Shown: piece by piece, positions 44,176 through 54,905 of the stretch
Layout of the letters: each line of letters starts with the position of its first letter
Numbering within the stretch: position 1 is the first letter of the stretch
DNA from: Ranitomeya variabilis
Taxonomy: Eukaryota; Chordata; Amphibia; Anura; Dendrobatidae
DNA: 64,000 nt
NCBI RefSeq assembly: GCF_051348905.1
Contig: NC_135236.1
Coordinates: 671,451,389-671,515,388 of the forward strand
Direction: 5' to 3'
Position numbers and translations under genes: made by a program
The notes under the pieces: generated by a model
Told to the model about the DNA's origin: nothing
What the model saw: only the letters and a program-made list of their open reading frames with translations
Databases searched by the model: none

Positions 44176-44600
44176 CTGTGGCCCCGGCTCCTCCTCGCCG
44201 TCTCTTCTCTCCTCTGGTGTTTTGCTACTTTCTGTTTATATCTGAAGAGACTTGAGATTTGGCCAATCCTCCCCCCTCCCTGTCTGGACCCCCGACCCCC
44301 GACCAGGACCCTGACCCCGGGGCCACACACACACCCGGAGGTGAAGATAAGAAGTCCCACTTCAGCAGACCCTCAGCCGCCCCCCATGGTGTCACCTCCC
44401 AGTTTGGCTCTGGTGTTTTCTGTCTTTCATGTTCCCTTTTATATTTTTATAAAATAAATAAAATATCATCTGATTTTTCCTTTTTTTTCGTTCTAAAACC
44501 TCCCAGATGCCGGATCAGTAATATAATAATAATCATGGCCGCCGCTGAGGGTACAGTCACCTCCTTTCCCCCAGGTTTGCAGCAAGAAGTCAGGGGCGCA
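44176..44600. other. Unique spacer between two minisatellites (B)
   Basis: Nearly identical to 23316-23744. Non-coding. Confidence 0.6.
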
Positions 44601-44895
44601 GCTCACTGCCTCCGCACAGGGTGGTCTCCTGTGTCCCCTCACTGCCTCTGCACACGGTGGTCTCCTGTGGCCCCTCTACCTCTGCACAGGGTGCTCTCTT
44701 GTGACCCCTCACTGCCTCTGCACAGGGTGGTCTCCTGTGTCCCCTCTACCTCTGCACAGGGTGGTCTCCTGTGTCCCCTCTACCTTTGCACAGGGTGGTC
44801 TCCTGTGGCCCCTCACTGCCTCTGCACAGGGTGGTCTCCTGTGACCCCTCTGCCTCCACACAGGGTGCTCTCCGGTGACCCCTCACTGCCTCCAG
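44601..44895. repeat. 36-bp minisatellite (B), about 8 units
   Basis: Same family as 23745-24950 but short and less regular, with CCTCTACCTCTGCACAGGG variants. Confidence 0.88.
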
Positions 44896-44934
44896 TTTTG
44901 GGTTAACAGACCCCTTAACATTTGCTTTTCTTTT

Positions 44935-45880
44935 CCTTAGAAACTTAGGCCCCAAACCCCCCAAAAGCCTCCTACTTTCATACAAATTTGCACGAGCCAT
45001 ACCCACTCAATTTTACATTTCTGTGAAATAATGGTCCATTTTGGGCTTCGGAGCAGTCATCAATATAAGATAGCAGGGGGTCTGACTCTTGTCCCCCAAT
45101 GATCAGATGACGGAGGCGTCTGTGTCGCTCTGGCGAGCTGTCTTACCTCTTTATGGTGCAGAACCAGAACACATGAGCTGTGCGCACAGTGAACAAGCCA
45201 GTAAAGACATGTTCACACCACCAAGAGACTTGAAAACACAAAAAAAACACAAAAAAGCACAGTAAAACCAAAACCACTCTGTTGCAAAAAAATCACAGTG
45301 GACAGCAAGTGCTAGTAAAAAGATGGAAAAAACAGGGTATTTGGTTGATACGTTTTTTGCAAAAAATGTATATTAAGCCGCTGTACCAATCGCCAAGGTA
45401 TACCCATATCACAGCAGTCCTAACTAATGTATGTAATCCCTATCTGATGTATTTAAAACCTGGTCATATGTACAATACCTGTATGAGCAGGATTCAGAAA
45501 AGGAATGTCCATGTGGACACGTTGGACAGAACGGCTCCTGTGCGCACAGCTCAAAAAAAGAGGGGTGGAGGCCTCCCTAGTCTTGTAGAAACAAGAAAAC
45601 AATTATGTAGAACCAGAACACATGAGCTGCAATTTTTTGCAAAAAACGTATCAACCAAATACCCTGTTTTTTCCATCTTTTTACTAGCACTTGCTGTCCA
45701 CTGTGATTTTTTTGCAACAGAGTGGTTTTGGTTTTACTGTGCTTTTTTGTCTCTTTATGGTGCATCAGATGCAGCGCCGCTCTTTAACAAGTGGCCATGC
45801 CCGGTATTGCAACCCAGTTCCATTTACTTTAATAGGGGTTAGGTGGTGTAATATATTCCAGGCACAGCCACTGCCTAGAG
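44935..45880. repeat. Inverted terminal segment of unit B with insertion
   Basis: 44935-45160 and 45751-45880 are the reverse complement of 24955-25290 in unit A. The break is filled by 45161-45750, bracketed by the 14-bp direct repeat CTCTTTATGGTGCA (45147-45160 and 45751-45764). Confidence 0.8.
45161..45750. mobile_element. 590-bp insertion with 14-bp target duplication
   Basis: The long target duplication suggests reverse-transcription-based insertion. Inside, 45258-45370 and 45630-45740 are inverted copies (GGTATTTGGTTGATACG and complement), and GAACCAGAACACATGAGCTG occurs twice in direct orientation. No protein domain is recognised. Confidence 0.65.
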
Positions 45881-47384
45881 TGCGGCGCTGTGTTTGTAGC
45901 ACCTGCCGGAGCGCCGTGGACCCTTTACTCGTGTGATCAGATGATGGTGAATAATCAGCTTTACGTTACAAAATTCTGCTCTTAACATTTTTTATTGCGG
46001 CCACCACTAGGGGGAGCTCAACACATACAGTATTCTACAGCCAAACAAGCACAAGGCGCCACCTAGTGGTCACTGCGGGAAAATACCAAGAATATGATGG
46101 TAATCAGTTCTAGTGCTCCCCCACAGTCGTGCACTTTGCCCCCGTCACCTTGTAGGTCCATCCTAATAATAACACAACCGTGAATCCTCAGTAAAGGGCA
46201 GAGTACAGATGTGTTTTGCATTCTTAGCCAGGGTGAGCAGGTTTGCCAATGGCGAAGACCAAGGAGCCAAAGTTCAGATCCCTTTAAATCAACACCGCGT
46301 ACCTTCAGAGACTTCAGAACTACAACTCTCAGCAGGGGAAGAAAATCAGATCTAACAATGGCGCGGTCATACCTTTATATACATTTGCCCCATCAGTGGT
46401 GCCACCTGGTGGTGGGAAGGTGTAGGCAGCACATTTATTATTTTGTGGCCCCTTTGGGCCGGTCACTACTGCATTTGATCCTTCACTGAAGACAGATCTG
46501 TAGACTGATTCGAGCAATTTTTGAGAGTGACAAAAAAATAAATAAAAAATGATAACTTGGATAAAAAAAAGCAGATTTCTTTAATGATATTACATTTATT
46601 AGCTTACGCTGGGAGTTTGTATCCTTTGTGCATCTTTCAGACATAAAAATTCAATGTAAGCCCCTCATAATGAATCGGGCTGTCCTGAGTGATTAAAGTG
46701 TGGGCATAATGCAGGATAAATAAGAACCGTAGTGAATTCTCCACCTTTTACCACCAGGCTATGTTCTGATCCAGAGCTCTAAATCCTCTACACAAAAAAA
46801 AATTGAGATTCTGTCAGCCACCAGTAGGGGGAGCTCACTGAAGACAGATTTATCATTGAGTGCAATGTATAAAGTGTATGCGCTCAGCTCCTGGGCTCCC
46901 TCTAGTGGAGGCTGCCGGTACACAAATGTCACCAATTACATGCTGAACGTTTCACCACAGACCCGGTAAGGCAGAATATCTGCAATATGTCAGGAATGCA
47001 GCTAACCTTCTATATGCCAAGTGAGCGGGAATCACAAGAAACAAAAAGAGGAAATCATATTTACACATCATTTTTGGTACTGTTTTATTTAAAGGCGCAA
47101 TGGATACAAAATCCCTAATAATCCAGCTCGGACTGTGCAGTGCCCAGTGAGCCCATCATGATGAGATATTATCATCTATATTAATAGTAGCGTCCCATCG
47201 CTGCTGATTAAATGGGGTGCAGTACCCTCCAATAACCAGTAGAGGGAGCAGCAAACAATTAGGAGTATCGGCCTCCCGCCAAATAATACATATATATCTC
47301 ATTTTTTGCTCAAATACTTCTTCAATGGAAAATACAATGTTTTTTGTAAATGGCCATCTCCTCCTGCTTCGTGCATACAGCTCC
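45881..47384. other. Non-coding interval with several CTCF-like motifs
   Basis: No coding region recognised. It holds CTCF-like motifs at about 46003 (CCACTAGGGGGAGC), 46056 (GCGCCACCTAGTGG), 46401 (GTGCCACCTGGTGG), 46824 and 46905, some of them in inverted pairs inside short palindromes. Confidence 0.5.
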
Positions 47385-47566
47385 TATTGAGAACTACTGT
47401 ATGTGTCTCCATGGTTACAGACTACAAACAAGCCCTGCGTAGTCAGGACCTGCAGGGAAGCTACAAACAGTAGAGGAGAAGCCGCCCAAAAAAAAGGAAC
47501 ATGACTACAGGATCAGACTACGCAGAGTTTGTTTGACGTCTGTTACCATGGAGACCAATAGCTCTA
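47385..47566. repeat. Inverted repeat with CCATGG core arms
   Basis: GTCTCCATGGTTACAGAC at 47405 is mirrored by GTCTGTTACCATGGAGAC at 47538, with matching flanks (AGACTACG and CGTAGTC). A short foldback, non-coding. Confidence 0.6.
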
Positions 47567-47679
47567 CTTAGGAGCTGCAGACTGTACATTTTTAATCAGG
47601 ACTGTTTGTACAGGCGTTTCATTTATGAAAAGATGTGCAATACTCTGGAACTGCCCGGAAAGAAGGATAATACCAGACC

Positions 47680-48665
47680 GATACAAGAGAAGTAGACCTG
47701 TGTGATACAAGAGCGGTACACCTGACCGATACAAGTGCAGTACACCTGTCTGATACAAGAGCGGTACACCTGACCGATACAAGTGCAGTACACCTGTCTG
47801 ATACAAGAGCGGTACACCTGACCGATACAAGTGCAGTACACCTGTCTGATACAAGAGCGGTACACCTGACCGATACAAGAGCGGTACACCTGACCGATAC
47901 AAGAGAGGTACACCAGACCGATATAAGATAAGTAGACCTGTGTGATACAAGAGCAGTACACCAGACCGATACAAGTGCAGTACACCAGACCGATACAAGT
48001 GCAGTACACCAGACCGATACAAGTGCAGTACACCTGTCTGATACAAGTGCAGTACACCTGTCTGATACAAGTGCAGTACACCTGTCTGATACAAGTGCAG
48101 TACACCTGTCTGATACAAGTGCAGTACACCTGTCTGATACAAGAGCGGTACACCTGACCGATACAAGAGCGGTACACCTGACCGATACAAGAGAGGTACA
48201 CCAGACCGATATAAGATAAGTAGACCTGTGTGATACAAGAGCAGTACACCAGACCGATACAAGTGCAGTACACCTGTCTGATACAAGAGCGGTACACCTG
48301 ACCGATACAAGAGCGGTACACCTGACCGATACAAGAGAGGTACACCAGACCGATATAAGATAAGTAGACCTGTGTGATACAAGAGCAGTACACCAGACCG
48401 ATACAAGTGCAGTACACCAGACCGATACAAGTGCAGTACACCAGACCGATACAAGTGCAGTACACCTGTCTGATACAAGTGCAGTACACCTGTCTGATAC
48501 AAGTGCAGTACACCTGTCTGATACAAGTGCAGTACACCTGTCTGATACAAGTGCAGTACACCTGTCTGATACAAGTGCAGCACACCTGACCGATACAAGA
48601 GCACTAACACCTGACCGATGCAAGAGTAGTACACCTGACTGATGCAAGAGCGGTACACCTGACCG
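47680..48665. repeat. 24-bp minisatellite with higher-order structure, about 41 units
   Basis: Units such as GATACAAGTGCAGTACACCT followed by GTCT or GACC. A longer block marked by GATATAAGATAAGTAGACCT recurs at about 47920, 48209 and 48353. Since 24 is divisible by three, frames of over 300 codons stay open. It would lie in the 3' UTR or flank of the gene ending at 48797. Confidence 0.94.
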
Positions 48666-48796
48666 CTACCGTTTGAGTCCACGTGACTGCTATGGGTGCA
48701 CGACTATGGGAGCCTGACTATGCCTCCGAACTGTACGTGAAAAAGGGTCCGCACTAGAAAATGGGGCCATGAATTTAGCCATCATTCAAGGTCCAG

Positions 48797-49196
48797 TCAT
48801 TGGGATGAGGGGACTGTTTTTGGAAGAGGGGCCAGGCTGACCCTCTGCCCAGATTTCTGTGTGCATCCCCCTAACCCATCAGAAGTCCCACTTTTTAGAA
48901 GATGCCCCTTAGAAAGTGCAGGTCTGGGCCGATCCCCGGACCCTCCATCCATCTGTAGCCCCATCAGGATGTCCTTCCAGGTGTTAGCCGGTAGCTTGGC
49001 ATGCTCTGTAGTAACGCGATCTTCGGAGGGTTGTGGACCAATGAGCTTTCCCAGTTTCCTTTTCTCTATTGCCCCTTTGGTAGAATGAAGCGACCGGCCT
49101 CTGACTTTGGCAGGCGGCAGCGACCGGGTGCTGGCGGAAGACTTGTGTGAGGTATGAGGGTGGGACGTCATTTTGGGAAAAACGTTCTGCACCGAC
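48797..49196 (-). CDS. Terminal coding exon f of the unrecognised gene
   Basis: One base completing a Gly codon, then 132 codons and a stop: SVQNVFPKMTSHPHTSHK, a basic GAIEKRKLGKLIG stretch, and ANTWKDILMGLQMDGG, ending VPSSQ. Acceptor TTTATCGCCTATAG. Confidence 0.65.
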
Positions 49197-52100
49197 CTAT
49201 AGGCGATAAAACATTGTAATATAAATGTATATCAAATAGAGAACAAGTAAATGTGAAAAAAAAGGGGGAGAAATTGCAAAATGAAACCACCCCGATGTCT
49301 CTACGATAAAGTCCGATCTCTCCAGTTACTTAAGGTACTTCATGCATCCGTGAACAACCCCTTTAAGAAGCAGTACATACCCCCCTCTGATGGCAGCGGC
49401 GGTGTACAGGATGTCAGGGCCCATAGGCGGCACTTCTCTAGAGGCAGTCACGGCAGGCAGGAGGGTCTCTTCCTTCTCACGTCTCGGGTGGTCTACGTTT
49501 TCTCGTTTCTGGCCACCCCCTCTGTGATCATGGCCATTTTGGGGGGCAGAGGAGATGACCCCCATCTTTTTGCTTTTACGTTTCACCACATTACCTTGAG
49601 TAAACAATAGAAAATATTTGACTTAACTATTTAAGGGAACAATCCGAAAAAACAAACCTGATGCCCCTGTGCAGGTCATGAGGGGGAGGAGCCTGACACC
49701 GGGCGTTCCGGAATTCCCACGTCATGCTCCGCCCCCTCCAGGTCTCCAATAAAAAGGAGAATTATGGGAAGTTCTGTAACTTTCTTATAAACTTTTCTGA
49801 TCATTGTCAAGGACCCTGCTTGCGGTCAGTGAATGAGAACATTCTTGGGTACACATATAGGCTAAAGAACAAACACTTCACAGCTGAGAAGTTGTTCCAA
49901 TTGCATCTGGTTTAGACAATCTTTCTGTGGCTACCATGAAGTTTTCCTGCACAGATATGTACAACCCCTCCTCACATGTAAAGCGCCATGGAATAAATAA
50001 TAATGTAATTATGATTTCCCTACACGGATCCACTATCTCACCAGTCCTCTTACACGTGTCCACTATCTCACCAGTCCTCTTACACGGGTCCACTATCTTA
50101 CCAGTCCTCTTACACGGTCCACTGTCTCACCAGTCCTCTTACACGGGTCCACTATCTCACCAGTCCTCTTACACGGGTCCACGATCTCACCAGTCCTCTT
50201 ACCGGACTGATCCTGATCCTTCAGAGCCGCAGTACACACCGCCGGTGGAGCAGATTCAGTTGCTCTCACATGTGAAGGCAGCAGACGTCCCTTCATGTCT
50301 TTTTCCAGAAGAAGTTCTCCAGGCCAGAATTTTTTAGAACTAAAAAAAAAAGTGATAAAAAAAATAATAATATGCCCTGCCAGTTATTAGATACCCTGCT
50401 GGCATAGTGTGCTGGCCAAAAGAAGAGCTGGAAGCTGCAGATGTGAAGACACGAAAGCTCCTCACAATGCGTGGAGGTCTCCACCATAAGTCTAACACCC
50501 AAAGATTGTATGCCAAAAGAAAGGAGGGCGGTCGAGGCTTGATGAGCATCCAAGCCACCATCACTATCCAGGAATACATCAGGAAAATGGCGCCAAAAGA
50601 TGAGATGCTGAGAGAAAGCCTAAGGCAGCAACAACAACAGATCTGGAAGGAAGAACAGGAACATGAAGCACCATGGAAAGACAAGCCGCTGCATGGGATG
50701 AGCCATCGTCAGATAATGGAGGTGGTGGACATAGAGATATCCTACCAATGGCTGGAGAAAGCTGGACTCAGACAGCACAGAGGCACTAATCATAGCGGCA
50801 CAAGAGCAAGCACTAAGTGCTAGATCCATAGAAGCAGGAATCTACCACACAAGACAAGACCCAAGGAGAAGACTATGCAAAGAAACCTCAGAAACCGTCC
50901 AACACATAGTGGCAGGAGGCAAAATGCAAGAACAGCGTATACCGAACGCCACAACCAAGTGCTGGGAATTGTATACAGGAACATCTGCACAGCATATGGG
51001 CTAAGTCCAGGTGGGAGACCCCATGAAAAGTGGTGGAGAATGAAAGGGCTAAAATCCTGCGGGACTTCAAGATCCAGACGGATAAGCAGGTGTTGGCTAA
51101 CCAACCAGTCAAGGATCAGAAGACAGCAATGATACTAGAGGTGGCGGTGCCAAGTGACGGCAACATCAGAAAGAAGGAATGTGAGAAGCTGGAGAACTGG
51201 AGAAGATGAGATGGAGAGGCTGGAGAAACTCAAAAAAGGAGAACTGGAGAAGATGGAGATGGAGAGGCTGGAGAAACTAAAAAAAGGAGAACTGGAGAAG
51301 ATGGAGATGGAGAGGCTGGAGAAACTCAAAGGAGAACTGGAGAAGATGGAGATGGAGAGGCAGGAGAAACTCAAAGGAGAACTGGAGAAGATGGAGATGG
51401 AGAGGCAGGAGAAACTCAAAGGAGAACTGGAGAAGATGGAGATGGAGAGGCTGGAGAAACTCAAAAAAGGAGAACTGGAGAAGATGGAGATGGAGAGGCT
51501 GGAGAAACTAAAAAAAGGAGAACTGGAGAAGATGGAGATGGAGAGGCTGGAGAAACTCAAAGGAGAACTGGAGAAGATGGAGATGGAGAGGCTGGAGAAA
51601 CTCAAAAAAGGAGAACTGGAGAAGATGGAGATGGAGAGGCTGGAGAAACTAAAAAAAGGAGAACTGGAGAAGATGGAGATGGAGAGGCTGGAGAAACTCA
51701 AAGGAGAACTGGAGAAGATGGAGATGGAGAGGCAGGAGAAACTCAAAGGAGAACTGGAGAAGATGGAGATGGAGAGGCAGGAGAAACTCAAAGGAGAACT
51801 GGAGAAGATGAGATGGAGAGGCTGGAGAAACTCAAAAAAGGAGAACTGGAGAAGATGGAGATGGAGAGGCTGGAGAAACTAAAAAAAGGAGAACTGGAGA
51901 AGATGGAGATGGAGAGGCTGGAGAAACTCAAAGGAGAACTGGAGAAGATGGAGATGGAGAGGCTGGAGAAACTCAAAGGAGAACTGGAGAAGATGGAGAT
52001 GGAGAGGCTGGAGAAACTCAAAGGGGAACTGGAGAAGATGGAGATGGAGAGGCTGGAGAAACTCAAAGGAGAACTGGAGAAGATGGAGATGGAGAGGCTG

Positions 52101-54869
52101 GAGAAACTCAAAGGAGAACTGGAGAAGATGGAGATGGAGAGGCTGGAGAAACTCAAAGGAGAACTGGAGAAGATGGAGATGGAGAGGCTGGAGAAACTCA
52201 AAGGGGAACTGGAGAAGATGGAGATGGAGAGGCTGGAGAAACTCAAAGGAGAACTGGAGAAGATGGAGATGGAGAGGCTGGAGAAACTCAAAGGAGAACT
52301 GGAGAAGATGTGGAAGGTGAAGGCGACAGTGATTCCAGTGGTGATAGGAGCACTTGGAGCACTGACCCCTAAATTGGAAGAATGGCCACAACAGATCCCA
52401 GGAGCAATATCTGAGCTGTCTGCCCAGAAAGGAACAATGCAGGGAACAGCTAAGATGCTGTGCAGAATCCTCAAACTCCCAGGAGGACCCGAGAATGAGA
52501 AAGGACAACAAAGACCACCCCCATTGATTGGGGGTGAGAAGAAAGTTTTTATAATACAATATATATATATTATAATTTTTTATTATTTTATTAATGTAAC
52601 ATGCGTGATAAAATGTTTTAAATCAATAATTCTATAATAGAATAGTCAAAATAATATAATAAAATATATCAGTATCATCAATTATATGATTGATATTTAT
52701 TACTTATTGTGAATATACATTATTACGGTACTTATTATAATATGGTAATCAATAATATAACAAGGATAATATGAATTTGATAAAAGAAAAAATAATACTA
52801 ATATTAAAGTGATATAATAAAATAATAATATACAAGTAATATAATCAATGACAGAATTCTATAACAAGGAGAATATGAAAATGATAAAAGAAGAATGATC
52901 TGTCACTTTTATATTATTAATGTCTTTTCCTTTTATCACTTTCATATTATCCTTGTTATATTATTCTATTATATTACTACTAGCTATTGAACCCGTTCTA
53001 CGCCCGGGTGGCGAGCATTTATATTGGAATATGGTCTCCATCCTGGTATGTGCTGCTCCCATCCTGTCATATGCTGCTCCATCCTGCGCCCCCATCCTGT
53101 CATGTGCTGCTCCACCGTGTCATGTGCTGCTCCATCCTGCGCCCCCATCCTGTCATGTGCTGCTCCACCGTGTCATGTGCTGCTCCATCCTGCATCCCCA
53201 TCCTGTCATGTGCTGCTCCACCGTGTCATGTGCTGCTCCATCCTGCGCCCCCATCCTGTCATGTGCTGCTCCACCGTGTCATGTGCTGCTCCATCCTGCG
53301 CCCCCATCCTGTCATGTGCCACTCCACCGTGTCATGTGCTGCTCCATCCTCATCCCCATCCTGTCATGTGCTCCCATCCTGCGCCCCCATCCTATCACGT
53401 GCTGCTCCATCCTGCGCCCCCATCAGTGCGGGCGGCTGTGCTGAGTGCGGGCGGCTGTGCTGAGTGCGGGCGGCTGTATGTGGCTGTGCTGAGTGCGGGC
53501 GGCTGTATGTGACGTGGCTGTGCTGGGTGCGGGCGGCTGTGCTGGGTGCGGCAGCTGTGGACGGCTGTGCTGGGTGCGGTGGCTGTGCTGGGTGCAGCGG
53601 CTGTGCGTGGCTGTAGGCGGCTGTGGGAGGCTGTGCGTGGCTGTGCTGGGTGCGGCGGCTGTGCGTGGCTGTGCTGGGTGCGGCGGCTGTGCTGGGTGCG
53701 GTGGCTGTGCTGGGTGCGGCGGCTGTCCGTGGCTGTAGGCGGCTGTGCGTGGCTGTGGGCGGCTGTGCGTGGCTGTGCTGGGTGCGGAGGCTGTGCGTGG
53801 CTGTGGCGGCTGTGCGTGGCTGTGGCGGCTGTGCGTGGCTGTGCTGGGTGCGGCGGCTGTGCTGGGTGCGGCGGCTGTGCTGGGTGCGGCGGCTGTGGGT
53901 GGCTGTGCTGAATGCAGCGGTTGTGCGTGGCTGTGGGCGGCTGTGCTGGGTGCGGCGGCTGTGCGTGGCTGTGGGCGGCTGTGCGTGGCTGTGGGCGGCT
54001 GTGCTGGGTGCGGCGGCTGTGCTGGGTGCGGCGGCTGTCCGTGGCTGTGGGCGGCTGTGGACGGCTGTGGGAGGCTGTGCTGGGTGCGGCAGCTGTGCGT
54101 GGCTGTAGGCGGCTGTGCGTGGCTGTGGCGGCTGTGCATGGTGCGGCGGATGTGCTGGGTGCGGCGGCTGTGCTGGGTGCGGCGGCTGTGCGTGGCTGTG
54201 GGCGGCTGTGCGTGGCTGTGGGCGGCTGTGCTGGGTGCGGCGGCTGTGCGTGGCTGTGGTCGGCTGTGCTGGGTGCGGCGGCTGTGCGTGGCTATGGGTG
54301 GCTGTGCGTGGCTGTGGGCAGCTGTGCTGGGTGCGGCGGCTGTGCTGGGTGCGGCGGGCGCCTGTGCGTGGCTGTGGGCGGCTATGGTCGGCTGTGCTGG
54401 GTGCGGCGGCTGTGCGTTGCTGTGGGCGGCTGTGCGTGGCTGTGCTGGGTGCGGCCATTTTCTTGGTCCTGCTCCCGGAGTCGGCGCCTGCGCAGTCCGC
54501 GCTTTCCGGCGCCATTTTCTTGAAGACACTGCAATGTGTCTTCAAGAAAATGGCGCCGGAAAGCGCGGACTGCGCAGGCGCCGATTCCGGGAGCAGGGGG
54601 ACAGTCACGGCCCGGAAGCGCGTCGGTGGAACGGGTCAGGTAAGTATACTCACCCTTCGCCTCCTGGCTCGTCCCTGCTTGTCCGGTGGAGATCGCGGTG
54701 TGCGTTCAGCGCTTACGCATACCGCGATCTCCTGGGAGCGTCGCTCTGTGCGGTCCAGACTGCGCCGGCGCTTGCGCAGTCTATAGAGGCTTCGGACAGA
54801 GTGACGCTCCCAGCGTTATATTATAGATTATATTACTGATGTTGCTTTTATAAACTAGTCTAAGTGATA

Positions 54870-54905
<36 letters not shown>

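Larger units (their letters stand above)
38156..45880. repeat. tmem140-containing duplication, unit B
   Basis: Direct-oriented partner of 19334-25290. It gained a 1312-bp foldback (40624-41935), a longer 28-bp array, a third unit of the 48-bp repeat, and a rearranged right end in which the terminal unique segment is inverted and interrupted by a further insertion (45161-45750). Its left edge abuts the Penelope fragment. Confidence 0.88.
52983..54815. mobile_element. Possible DNA element containing GC-rich arrays
   Basis: It starts CTATTGAACCCGTTCTACGC and ends near GCGTTATATTATAG, with AT-rich flanks. The interior holds three tandem or palindromic parts listed separately. The limits and superfamily are uncertain. 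Confidence 0.4.

Noticed and set aside
47564-48682. Three long minus-strand frames rich in LYRSGV, CTALVS and CTCIRQVY
   Set aside because: All are frames of one 24-bp array; being open in three phases at once shows it is repeat composition.
51135-52559. Minus-strand frames rich in SISIFSSSPLSFSS
   Set aside because: Antisense of the LINE-derived coding repeat.
53364-54839. Frames of 360-414 codons rich in HSRPQPRT or WLWAAVRG
   Set aside because: Products of the GC-rich short-unit array on both strands; no start context or domain.
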